Source of the DNA: Bacteroidota bacterium
GTDB taxonomy: Bacteria; Bacteroidota; Bacteroidia; Bacteroidales; Tenuifilaceae
Length of the DNA: 64,000 nucleotides
NCBI GenBank assembly: GCA_029560875.1
Contig: JAKQKB010000081.1
Coordinates: 37,463 to 101,462, forward strand
Reading direction: 5' to 3'
The translations under genes and the position numbers were made by a program. The notes under the pieces were generated by a model. The model was not told the origin of the DNA and did not search any database. It worked only from the letters and a program-made list of their open reading frames with translations. Positions 7,869-16,803 of this stretch are shown here, piece after piece. Each line of letters opens with the position of its first letter. The stretch's first letter is position 1.

Positions 7869-10457
7869 TTATAATGGGACCGAAATTGTTACCATAGTCC
7901 CCTTACCTTCCATACTTTTTATTGATATCTCTCCATTATGCAAATCAACGCAACGTTTTACAATGCTTAATCCTAAACCACTTCCACTAATGTTGCTAAT
8001 GTTCGATGCCCTAAAGTAGGGGTCGAAAAGAAACCGAACTTCATCTTGAGGGATTCCAATACCACTATCCTTTACTACGACTTTAAGTCTTTGGAATTCC
8101 AACTTCATACTGAATTTTATAGTGCTCTGGTTAGGGCTGAACTTAATGGCATTATTCAATACGTTATCCACAATATGCACCAATAAGTCTCTGTCAGCCA
8201 TAACAGTTCGTGGAATTCCCTTCAAAACCTCTACCTGAACAAAAGGTTGAAACAAATAGTCAATCTGCTCAATAATGGAGTCGATAAGTATGTTTGAGTT
8301 ATACTCCTCGGGTGTAAATCTCAGCCTACCGCTCTGCTCCTTGCTAACCAACGAAACCTCGTTTATTAACGCTGTAAGTCGCTTGGTGGCATTATTGAGG
8401 CGTACTAGGTTTTTAGTAGCATTTATAAAATGATTATCAACCAGATTGCGCTCCAAAAGTTGAATATTTAGGGAAATATTTGTTAACGGCGTTCTAAAAT
8501 CGTGCGATACTGTTGATATAAAGTGATTCTTTTGCCGATGTAACTCCTGCTCCTTCTTAAGCGCAAGAGCAATCTCCTCCTGTGCCTTAATTTTTTCAGT
8601 TATATCGTGGGCATTAATTAAAATTCCACCTATCTCAGGTGTATCGGTAAAGTTCGATGCCTTAAGGCTTAAAACTCTATACACACCAGTTTTATGTCTA
8701 AATTGAATATCGGTGCTGGAATAGCCCATTCCGTTAGAGCTCACTAAATTCAAAAACTCAGAAAACTTAACTCGGTCTAAATCAGAAACAACATTACGAA
8801 TATTTCTAATTCGAGCCCTACTACTAAACCCTAAAACATTGGAGATTGAAGGACTTATATACTTACAGTTTCCTTGTGTGTCAACAATAAAAATTATGTC
8901 GCTTGAATTGGAAATAAGTTTCCTAAAACGGTTCTCGTTTAGGGCTAAAATCTCCACTATTTTCTTACGTTCGGTTATATCAACAATAATTCCATCGTAA
9001 TAATCCTTACTGGGCAATCGGCGCGCATAGTTGGCAATCCATATCTCCCTTCCATCAGTTCTCCGAATGGGCATCTCGAATATTGCAGTGGACTCATCCT
9101 TTAACTTGTTCAGAAACTCACTATGAGTTTTCTTATTGATAACCAATTCTTTTACGGGAAACCCTTTTACCTTATCGGCACTGCAAAAACCAATAAGCTC
9201 GGCAAAGAAATTGTTGCATTCAATAATCTTCCCTTCGGAATAAGAAACCCTATAAAAGCCAGCCAATGCATTATCGAACATTCCTCGGTAACGCTCCTCG
9301 CTATCGGTAAGCATTTCCTGCAGCTTAATAAAAACTGTTCTATCGTCGAAATTAATTATAAGGTGATTCTCGTTATTAATTACAACTTTAGATACAGACA
9401 GAAACCCCTTCCTTAAACCTCTTAACCTTGTGTTTATCTCAAAAATATCCTTTGTAACATTTCCTTTATCTTTTAAGCTGCTTATTATTTGCCTAAAGCC
9501 TGCAGGGTCGGCAATAAGTTTAAGCGAAAAAATTGAGCGCCCAATAACTTTGTCTTCCGACAATCCTACACCTCGTAAAAAACGGTCGTTAACCTCGACA
9601 AAAATGCCATCGGACATACGACAAATTCCCATCCAACTAGGATTTAGCTTAAATGCAAGGGAAAATTTTTGTTCAGATTCGTTCAGTTTCTCCTGCATTC
9701 GGATGAAGTGAGTCATATCCTGAAAAGTTGCCAGAAAAAACCTACCCTTACTCATCGTCACAAGTTCTCCAAAGAGGATTCCCTGTTTTAAATTGCCATT
9801 GGCATCCTTAAGTAAAAAATTGGGTCGGAAAACCCGTTGGTGCTTCATGGCTTCCTCCCTAATGGTAATAACCTCCAGTGGATTAGGGTGAATGTTAACT
9901 TCGTATAGCGATTTACCTACCAAATAATCATAACTGTATCCAAGTCCATCAATACATGCTTCGTTAACATCTATAATACGCCCCTCCTCAAAAGAGTAAA
10001 GCAGCATCCACAAAGGGCTTAGTTGAAATAATTTAAAAAAAAGATTATCGGCAACGTTAACGCTGTTTTCAATATTCGCATCATTTTCAGAATAACTTTG
10101 CCCTGTTTTAATGAACTGCAAGCGGAAATCAGCAGTATTAAGTAACTGGAAAAGGATTGATTCGCCAGACCTATCCTCCAACGATGTTGCCTGAAACAAG
10201 TAGTTTAATCTATCACTATTCGATGAATTTATCTGAATAAAGTACTTTCCACCATCAATAAAATAGTCGTTTACAAAAATATCCCATCCTTCGATATTCA
10301 TAAACGATAAGATATCGAAAAAGTAAATATCTGTAACTGGGGCTGTTTCAACTCCGATTAAATCTAGAAAACTTGAATTCCAATTACGAATTTTAGCCGT
10401 GGATAAATCCACAACAAAAAGTGGTGCTGTAAAAATATGAAAGTTATTATCGTCCAT
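7869..10457 (-). CDS. multi-PAS sensor histidine kinase, soluble
   Basis: An 862-residue kinase that starts at the ATG encoding MDDNNFHIF; an upstream in-frame TTG (10478) is judged unlikely. It has about five PAS-type repeats (typical motifs NEACIDGLGYSYDYLVG, VNDRFLRGVGLSEDKVIG, CNNFFAELIGF, YISPSISNVLGF), some followed by PAC motifs such as DITERKKI and DITEKIKA. The HisKA phosphoacceptor is in STVSHDFRTPLTNI (His near 650), the N box is DNVLNNAIKF, and the G boxes are DSGIGIPQDE and GSGLGLSIV. No transmembrane helix or signal peptide is visible, so it is probably a cytosolic sensor. It heads a three-gene cluster with two response regulators. Signal unknown. Confidence 0.92.
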   Translation of the reverse strand: MDDNNFHIFTAPLFVVDLSTAKIRNWNSSFLDLIGVETAPVTDIYFFDILSFMNIEGWDIFVNDYFIDGGKYFIQINSSNSDRLNYLFQATSLEDRSGESILFQLLNTADFRLQFIKTGQSYSENDANIENSVNVADNLFFKLFQLSPLWMLLYSFEEGRIIDVNEACIDGLGYSYDYLVGKSLYEVNIHPNPLEVITIREEAMKHQRVFRPNFLLKDANGNLKQGILFGELVTMSKGRFFLATFQDMTHFIRMQEKLNESEQKFSLAFKLNPSWMGICRMSDGIFVEVNDRFLRGVGLSEDKVIGRSIFSLKLIADPAGFRQIISSLKDKGNVTKDIFEINTRLRGLRKGFLSVSKVVINNENHLIINFDDRTVFIKLQEMLTDSEERYRGMFDNALAGFYRVSYSEGKIIECNNFFAELIGFCSADKVKGFPVKELVINKKTHSEFLNKLKDESTAIFEMPIRRTDGREIWIANYARRLPSKDYYDGIIVDITERKKIVEILALNENRFRKLISNSSDIIFIVDTQGNCKYISPSISNVLGFSSRARIRNIRNVVSDLDRVKFSEFLNLVSSNGMGYSSTDIQFRHKTGVYRVLSLKASNFTDTPEIGGILINAHDITEKIKAQEEIALALKKEQELHRQKNHFISTVSHDFRTPLTNISLNIQLLERNLVDNHFINATKNLVRLNNATKRLTALINEVSLVSKEQSGRLRFTPEEYNSNILIDSIIEQIDYLFQPFVQVEVLKGIPRTVMADRDLLVHIVDNVLNNAIKFSPNQSTIKFSMKLEFQRLKVVVKDSGIGIPQDEVRFLFDPYFRASNISNISGSGLGLSIVKRCVDLHNGEISIKSMEGKGTMVTISVPL

Positions 10458-10631
10458 TGATAATAAGTTAAACAGCAACTAATGTTTTCTAATATTACAC
10501 CAACAAGCGATAAATATTTTTAAAGACTACCCATAGCACAATTAACAATATAGCAATTTTCTGTGTAACTTTTTATAAAAAAAATCATTTTAACATTTCT
10601 TTGTGCCAAACAACACTAATTTACTGACGAA

Positions 10632-11528
10632 TTAAACTTTGCAGTCAACAGAAGTATTATGCTCTGAGGAAATTTCAAGGGTGATGTGCTGAATATTCTC
10701 CTTGTTTAGTTGTTCTTTTATTTTCTGTCTAATTCTGTTTTGTCCCTCCAGGTCGAGGTTTGAATCCACAATAACTTGTGCTGTTATTGCATTCTGAGTT
10801 GTGCTTAATGCCCAAATATGGATGTGATAAACAGACTTTACCCCATCAACGCTCAAAAATAATGAAGATATGTTGGAAAGGTTTATTCCGCTAGGAACCC
10901 CATCTATAGTAAGCGAAAGACTCTCCTTAAATAAATTCCAAGTGGAATAAAATATCACAGCAACAATTACAAGGCTCATAGCCAAATCGAGCCAGTAAAT
11001 GCTCCAAAATGCTATAAACACACCTGACGCTACAACACCCAACGAAACAGCCGCATCGGCCATAAGATGAAGGTATGCGCCTTTAACATTCAAATCGTGA
11101 TCCTTGTTCTTAAAGAAAAGTAGTGCCGAAACAGTGTTTACAACAATACCCACTCCAGCAACAATGGATATTGCCTGTCCATCAACCACAACCGGATTAA
11201 AAACCCGATTAATACTCTCCCAGAGTATCCCGCCAATGGCAACAAACAGAATAACCGAATTTATAAGCGAAACCAGTATAGTAGATTTTTTGTATCCATA
11301 GGTAAACTTATCGTTAGCCTTCCTTTTGGCTAACCTAAACGCTAGCATAGCCAAGCCAAGTGAAGCAACATCGCTTAAATTATGGCCAGCATCGGAAATC
11401 AATGAAAGAGAACTGTAGTATATGCCAGCAGCAATCTCAACTACAACATATAGTATGTTAATTACAATGCCAATAATAAAGGCACGATTCAACGCTACGG
11501 TATTATCTTTAATTTGATGCTCCCCCAT
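10632..11528 (-). CDS. cation diffusion facilitator family transporter (CzcD/ZitB type)
   Basis: A 298-residue inner-membrane metal/proton antiporter, probably exporting Zn2+ and related divalent cations. Six helices are predicted. The metal site shows as SDAGHNLSD (D46, H49, D53) in TM2 and HLMAD (H154, D158) in TM5, giving the His-Asp quartet typical of zinc-type CDF members. A cytosolic C-terminal domain (about 210-290, YHIHIWALSTTQNAITAQVIV) closes the protein. The ATG at 11526-11528 is chosen over an upstream in-frame TTG. The gene is transcribed divergently from the NfeD/flotillin pair. Metal specificity is inferred from motifs. Confidence 0.92.
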   Translation of the reverse strand: MGEHQIKDNTVALNRAFIIGIVINILYVVVEIAAGIYYSSLSLISDAGHNLSDVASLGLAMLAFRLAKRKANDKFTYGYKKSTILVSLINSVILFVAIGGILWESINRVFNPVVVDGQAISIVAGVGIVVNTVSALLFFKNKDHDLNVKGAYLHLMADAAVSLGVVASGVFIAFWSIYWLDLAMSLVIVAVIFYSTWNLFKESLSLTIDGVPSGINLSNISSLFLSVDGVKSVYHIHIWALSTTQNAITAQVIVDSNLDLEGQNRIRQKIKEQLNKENIQHITLEISSEHNTSVDCKV

Positions 11529-11652
11529 TTGCAAAAGTTTTAATGAATAACAAACCAATCCAATTTAAGTTTTTTTAAGAAATACTTTTCAGCAAAATAA
11601 GGTGGATGGCCAAAAATTTCATACCTTCACATAAACAATATTTAATATATCA

Positions 11653-12246
11653 ATGGAAATACTTAGCATTAATTCGTGGTGGGAAGGTTTATCCACCCTA
11701 TCAAAAGTTTACTGGATGATTGCCATCCCTGCTTCGGTAATCTTCCTTATCCAAATTGTGATGACCTTTATTGGAGCGGATTCCGACAGCCATTTTGACG
11801 CAAGCGGCGATGCCGATGCAAGCGTAGATGGCGATGCCGGAATCGGGTTTCAACTAATCAGCCTAAAAAATTTCATTGGGTTCTTCACCATTTTCGGATG
11901 GGTAGGAATTGCGTGTATCGATTCTGGGCTATCAACCCCATTAACTATAGCAATTTCGTTCATTTGCGGCCTACTAATGATGGTTATAATGGCAACCATT
12001 TTCTACTTTATGGGAAAATTGGTTGAGTCGGGCAATGTGGTTATGGCCTCTGCTGTTGGAAAAACCGGAACGGTTTACCTTGTTATTCCTGCCAACCGTA
12101 AAGCTGCAGGGAAAATTCAATTTCAGCATCAAGGATTCAGAACTATCGACGCAATGACCGATGAAGCCGAGGATATACCTACTGGAGCTGTAATACAAGT
12201 TACCGCTATAATTAGTGATGATTTGGTGCTAGTTAAGAAAGTGTAG
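11653..12246 (+). CDS. NfeD-like OB-fold membrane protein, flotillin partner
   Basis: A 197-residue membrane protein. The order is one N-terminal helix (about 18-42), a short Asp-rich loop (about 44-64), two closely spaced helices (about 72-120) and a C-terminal OB-fold domain of about 65 residues (ASAVGKTGTVYLVIP to IISDDLVLVKKV). This is the architecture of the YqiJ/short NfeD proteins that accompany flotillins. It is followed after 78 bases by a flotillin gene on the same strand, the classic NfeD-SPFH pairing. Likely role: organising membrane microdomains with flotillin. There is no serine protease domain of the long NfeD type. Confidence 0.82.
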   Translation: MEILSINSWWEGLSTLSKVYWMIAIPASVIFLIQIVMTFIGADSDSHFDASGDADASVDGDAGIGFQLISLKNFIGFFTIFGWVGIACIDSGLSTPLTIAISFICGLLMMVIMATIFYFMGKLVESGNVVMASAVGKTGTVYLVIPANRKAAGKIQFQHQGFRTIDAMTDEAEDIPTGAVIQVTAIISDDLVLVKKV

Positions 12247-12324
12247 ATGAAGTCATGCCGAACTTGTTTCAGCATCTCAAGCATTTCTCAATTATTTCTA
12301 TAAAAAATCCTAAAATATCTAAAT

Positions 12325-13734
12325 ATGAGTCAATTTGTTGTTTTTGCAATTGTAATTGGGATAGTATTCGTATTTATCCTAATTATTTCGCTATTCAAGC
12401 GTTACAAACGATGCCCTTCGGACAGGGTGCTTGTTGTTTACGGTAAAGTTGGTAAAGGAAAAACCGCCGAGGCCCGTTCCGCAAAGTGTATTCACGGAGG
12501 TGCTGCATTTATTTGGCCGGTAATTCAAGATTATTCTTTTCTGAATCTTACCCCACTTTCCATTGAAATTAACTTAACCAACGCGCTTAGCCAGCAGAAT
12601 ATCCGTGTTGATGTCCCATCGCGTTTTACAGTGGGTATTTCCACAGAACCAGGCGTAATGGACAATGCCGCAGAGCGTTTGCTAGGTTTAAGCCAAGAGG
12701 ATATCAGTAACCTTGCTAAGGATATCATTTTTGGTCAGCTACGTTTGGTTGTAGCAACCATGGATATTGAGGAAATCAACAGCAACCGCGATAAATTCCT
12801 TGCTGCTGTTTCGTCGAACGTAGAGGCTGAGTTGAAAAAAATCGGTTTGAAACTAATCAACGTAAACGTAACCGACATCAACGACGAGTCGGGCTATATT
12901 GTCGCCCTAGGTAAAGAGGCTGCCGCAAAAGCTATTAACGACGCTAAAAAGAGCGTAGCAGAGAAGAACCGCGACGGTTCCATTGGAGAGGCAAACGCGC
13001 TCCGCGACCAACGCGTTCAGGTTTCATCGGCTGATGCTACTGCTGTTGAGGGGGAAAACACCGCAAAGGTTACAATAGCCAATTCAAATGCAACCCGTAG
13101 GGAAAAAGAAGCTGAAGCCGAAAGAAAAGCTATTGCTGCAGAGAAAGTGAATCAAGCAAAAGCGCTGGAAGAAGCTTACGCCGCTGAACGCGAGGCGGAA
13201 TTAGCCCGTGCAGAACGCCAGGAAGCAACCCAGAAAGCAGACATTGTGGTTCCAGCACAAATCAATAAGGAAAAAATTGAGATTGATGCAGAGGCGATGG
13301 CAGAGCAAATTCGACGTCATGCACGCGGAGAGGCCGATGCAATTTATATGAAGATGCAGGCTGAAGCAAAAGGTATCTACGAAATCCTAAGTAAACAGGC
13401 TGAAGGTTTCGAGAAACTAAGCAAAGCAACCGGAAACTCACAGGATGCAGTAATGATGATGATTGCCGATAAACTTCCTGAATTGGTTAAAACACAGGTT
13501 GAAGCCATTAAGAACCTTAAGATTGATAAGATTACCGTTTGGGACAATATGGGTTCGGGTAAAGATGGAAAATCTCCAACCTCGGCTAATTTCCTTTCTG
13601 GAATGCTTGGTTCAATCCCTCCATTCGAGGAACTTTTCAAAATGGCTGGAATGGAACTGCCAAACTATCTAAAGGGCAAGAGCATTGAGCAAAGCCAAAA
13701 GGATAATGCTACTGATGCTGAAGAGGTAAAATAA
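12325..13734 (+). CDS. flotillin family protein (SPFH domain)
   Basis: A 469-residue membrane scaffold protein. An N-terminal helix (about 5-25) is followed by the SPFH domain (about 27-200, with CIHGGAAFIWPVIQDYSFLNL and NVNVTDINDESGYI). Next comes a long Glu/Ala-rich coiled coil (about 205-370) and a C-terminal oligomerisation tail with IPPFEELFKMAGMELP. The Glu-Ala repeats and length fit bacterial YqiK/FloT-type flotillins. It is paired with the NfeD-like gene just upstream, so the two probably form one membrane complex. It ends before a bidirectional terminator shared with the convergent GH92 gene. Confidence 0.93.
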   Translation: MSQFVVFAIVIGIVFVFILIISLFKRYKRCPSDRVLVVYGKVGKGKTAEARSAKCIHGGAAFIWPVIQDYSFLNLTPLSIEINLTNALSQQNIRVDVPSRFTVGISTEPGVMDNAAERLLGLSQEDISNLAKDIIFGQLRLVVATMDIEEINSNRDKFLAAVSSNVEAELKKIGLKLINVNVTDINDESGYIVALGKEAAAKAINDAKKSVAEKNRDGSIGEANALRDQRVQVSSADATAVEGENTAKVTIANSNATRREKEAEAERKAIAAEKVNQAKALEEAYAAEREAELARAERQEATQKADIVVPAQINKEKIEIDAEAMAEQIRRHARGEADAIYMKMQAEAKGIYEILSKQAEGFEKLSKATGNSQDAVMMMIADKLPELVKTQVEAIKNLKIDKITVWDNMGSGKDGKSPTSANFLSGMLGSIPPFEELFKMAGMELPNYLKGKSIEQSQKDNATDAEEVK

Positions 13735-13753
13735 CCTCAAAATAACTAATAAA

Positions 13754-13779
13754 AAAAGGGTGCCAATTGACACCCTTTT
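13754..13779. terminator. bidirectional terminator between flotillin and GH92 genes
   Basis: AAAAGGGTG (13754-13762) pairs with CACCCTTTT (13771-13779) around the near-palindromic centre CAATTG, giving A/T tails on both sides. It lies between the convergent stop codons at 13734 and 13789. Confidence 0.85.
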
Positions 13780-13788
13780 CTTATTATA

Positions 13789-16737
13789 TTACTTCACCAC
13801 AATCTCATCAATAAATATCCACGATGGCTCGCCAGCACTAATGTGGTCGGCAGGTAACTTTCCATAGGATTTTGCGAAAACTTTCACATATCGCGCTTTT
13901 ATCTTAACATCTAATCCAAACTCCTTGATTGTTGGATTTTGCTCCTTATCGGACACCGTGTTTGAAACAACCCCAATAGTCGTAAAGTTTACATTATCGT
14001 TAGAGGTTGAGTAGGTTACCATTTTGGGCATCATAATCCAAGGGCCAATATCCTGAAGGAAGTTGGCTCCCATATAGTTTATTTCTTTCTCCTCTCCCAA
14101 ATCTATAACCGCCTCAAAATCCTGATTATGGAAACCCTGCCATCCTCCTACCCTGAAGTTGGTGATTCCACGGAAACCATCCACCAACGCAAACTTTCCT
14201 CCACCAGTGTAAAGTGAACTATACTCACTCTTTATTGTGATATCCTTAATGTCCTTCACTTTTACATATCTACCCTCAATAATTGCGCTAGTTTCGCCAC
14301 TTGGAAGAACTGCATAGGCCTTTACAATCTTCGATTCAGTCAATATAACCGTATTTCCTTGTCTCCATTGCAATCCTCCACCCTGCTTATCGATATCGAA
14401 TAAGGCATAGAAAATCATAGCTTCGGGCTGAATTGATGATAAATTCAACTCCAAACTCTCGGTAAACGATTGGGTTGATGTATGAAATGCAGGAGCAACG
14501 GCAATTGTGTTGTCTTCTATTTTGGTTAAAGGTATATCGGAATCGGAACTAGCCCAAGCATTATTGGGTTGATTGGTCATAACAAACTTCAACTCGCCAC
14601 CAGCAACAATTTCAGAGTGGTCAATCCAGCTGCGGGTTAATGGCTGTCCGTTGAGGAATACCTCCGCTATGTAAATGTTTTGGGGTGAATTATTTTCAGC
14701 AATAATGGTGAATTGTTTTCCATTCTCCAAGTTAAATGTTGCTTTTGGAAACAGTGGCGAACCAATCACATACTGTGTGCTACCAGGGCAAACAGGGTAG
14801 AAACCTGCAGCGCTGAGAATATACCAAGCGCTCATTTGTCCACAATCCTCGTTTCCGCAAATTCCATTGGGTTTATGGGTGTACATCTCATCCATAATTT
14901 TGCGAACCATCTGTTGAGTTTTCCAAGGTTTACCAACGTAATTGTAAAGGTAAGCCATATGGTGACTAGGCTCGTTTCCGTGTGCATACTGTCCAATTAA
15001 GCCGGTTATATCTACCTGATTCTTACCTGATAATTGCGATGAAGTTGAGAAAAGGTCATCGAGTCTTTTTTCGAAGTTTTCCTTACCTCCATGCAACTTT
15101 ATTAGTCCAGCAATATCTTGTGGAACGTAAAAACTGTACTGCCAGCTATTGGCTTCGGTGAAGTTCTGGTCAACCTCTGCCGGGTTGAAGTTATCCTTCC
15201 ATCCTCCATTAATACGTGGACGCATAAAGCGAGTTGTGGGGTCGAACAGGTTTTTATAAGCCTGAGCACGTTTTGTGAATTCAACGTAATCGGAATTTTC
15301 GCCCAAATCTTTGGCAAATTGAGCAATGCACCAATCGTCGTAGGCGTACTCAAGGGTTTTGGAAACCGACTCGTGCTCCATATCGCCGGGGATAAAGTTA
15401 TACTGCTTAAACTCCTTTAGACCAAAATGATTGAGCTTTGCGCTATGCTTCATTGCCTGCAGGGCAAACTTTTCGTCGAAATTCCTTATTCCTTTCTTCC
15501 AAGCATCAACAATAACGGGTACAGAGTGATAGCCAATCATACATTCCGTTTCGTTTGCGGCAAGTTCCCATACAGGAAGTCGGCCACCAAAGCGGTAATG
15601 CGATAGGAATGTATTGATGTAATCGCCAGTTCGCTTAGTATCGATAATAGTCATTAGCGGATGCCAAGCCCTGTAAGTATCCCAAAGTGAGAAAACAGTG
15701 TACGGAGTAAATCCATCGGCCTGATGAATTTGGTTATCCATTCCACGGTACTGTCCATCAACATCAGAAAACACATTGGGTACAACCATTGCGTGGTATA
15801 GCGATGTGTAGAATGTGGTTAATTGCTCAGGAGTTCCTCCGCTTACATCTATACGCGAGAGCTCTGCATTCCAAAGTTTTTGAGCATCGGCTACAACAGC
15901 ATCAAAATCCCAACTGGGTAACTCGGCCTCTAGGTTTTTAAGTGCGCCCTCTTCGCTCACAGCCGAAACACCAACTTTTACGAGCAATTGGCCATTTTTA
16001 GGGTTAGCAAACTGAAGCCATAGCTTTAGGTTTTTTCCTTCGGTTTTAACCTGTCCATTCTCCTCGGTCGAAAGGGATATTTCGTCCTTCTCAACAAAAT
16101 TTGGCCCCATAGAAATTGGTTCTGAGAAACGAATTACGAAATAGATATGTTGGTCCTTTGCCCACATCTTTGAACGACGAAATCCGTGCAGTTCATTCTT
16201 TCCAACAACCTTAACCCACGATTCTATAACCTTATCGCGATGCTCAAGGTCGATTACCAAAGCAGCCTTCTTGGGTTTTTCGAACGTATAGCGATGAAAA
16301 CCAACCCGTGCAGTAGCAGTCATCTCTGCCTTTACTTTGAATTTATCGAGATAAACCGAGTAGTAACCGGCCTTTGCAGTTTCGTTCTTTTTCTGAAACG
16401 TCGACGAATACTCTGTATTTTTAAAAATAGGTTTTCCTGTGACTGGGGCAATCAGAATATCGCCATAATCCGACGCACCCGTACCGCTGAGGTGTGTGTG
16501 AGAGAAACCATAAATCACATTATCGGAGTAGTGATAGCCCGAGCAGCCATCCCATCCTGTAAGACGTGTATCGGGACTTAACTGAACTAAACCATAGGGA
16601 ACCGTTGCTCCAGGATATGTGTGACCGTGAAAATCCGTTCCAATGAATGGATTCACATACTCAACAGGGCTTTTCTCCTGCGAAAACAGCGCAATGCTAA
16701 TAAGCATCAAAACTGCAAGTAGTTGAGGTTTTTTCAT
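13789..16737 (-). CDS. secreted GH92 alpha-mannosidase with C-terminal discoidin-like domain
   Basis: A 982-residue exported glycoside hydrolase. A signal peptide (about 1-20) precedes the GH92 N-terminal motif YVNPFIGTDFHGHTYPGA. Other GH92 blocks are WDGCSGYHYSD, WDTYRAWHPLMTI, HGNEPSHHMAYLYNY (candidate catalytic acid Glu near 586) and GNEDCGQMSAWYIL (Asp near 630, the region of the proposed base). GH92 enzymes are Ca2+-dependent, inverting exo-alpha-mannosidases acting on N-glycans or mannan. The C-terminus adds an Ig/FN3-like module and an F5/8 type C-like domain (about 840-982). It is the last gene of the leftward mannoside operon. Linkage specificity cannot be read from sequence. Confidence 0.94.
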   Translation of the reverse strand: MKKPQLLAVLMLISIALFSQEKSPVEYVNPFIGTDFHGHTYPGATVPYGLVQLSPDTRLTGWDGCSGYHYSDNVIYGFSHTHLSGTGASDYGDILIAPVTGKPIFKNTEYSSTFQKKNETAKAGYYSVYLDKFKVKAEMTATARVGFHRYTFEKPKKAALVIDLEHRDKVIESWVKVVGKNELHGFRRSKMWAKDQHIYFVIRFSEPISMGPNFVEKDEISLSTEENGQVKTEGKNLKLWLQFANPKNGQLLVKVGVSAVSEEGALKNLEAELPSWDFDAVVADAQKLWNAELSRIDVSGGTPEQLTTFYTSLYHAMVVPNVFSDVDGQYRGMDNQIHQADGFTPYTVFSLWDTYRAWHPLMTIIDTKRTGDYINTFLSHYRFGGRLPVWELAANETECMIGYHSVPVIVDAWKKGIRNFDEKFALQAMKHSAKLNHFGLKEFKQYNFIPGDMEHESVSKTLEYAYDDWCIAQFAKDLGENSDYVEFTKRAQAYKNLFDPTTRFMRPRINGGWKDNFNPAEVDQNFTEANSWQYSFYVPQDIAGLIKLHGGKENFEKRLDDLFSTSSQLSGKNQVDITGLIGQYAHGNEPSHHMAYLYNYVGKPWKTQQMVRKIMDEMYTHKPNGICGNEDCGQMSAWYILSAAGFYPVCPGSTQYVIGSPLFPKATFNLENGKQFTIIAENNSPQNIYIAEVFLNGQPLTRSWIDHSEIVAGGELKFVMTNQPNNAWASSDSDIPLTKIEDNTIAVAPAFHTSTQSFTESLELNLSSIQPEAMIFYALFDIDKQGGGLQWRQGNTVILTESKIVKAYAVLPSGETSAIIEGRYVKVKDIKDITIKSEYSSLYTGGGKFALVDGFRGITNFRVGGWQGFHNQDFEAVIDLGEEKEINYMGANFLQDIGPWIMMPKMVTYSTSNDNVNFTTIGVVSNTVSDKEQNPTIKEFGLDVKIKARYVKVFAKSYGKLPADHISAGEPSWIFIDEIVVK

Positions 16738-16803
16738 TGTATGTAGGTGTTTATTAATCGTTTCATTGTTTAATTTATAGGAATTAAAGGAAGTTAGAAG
16801 AAG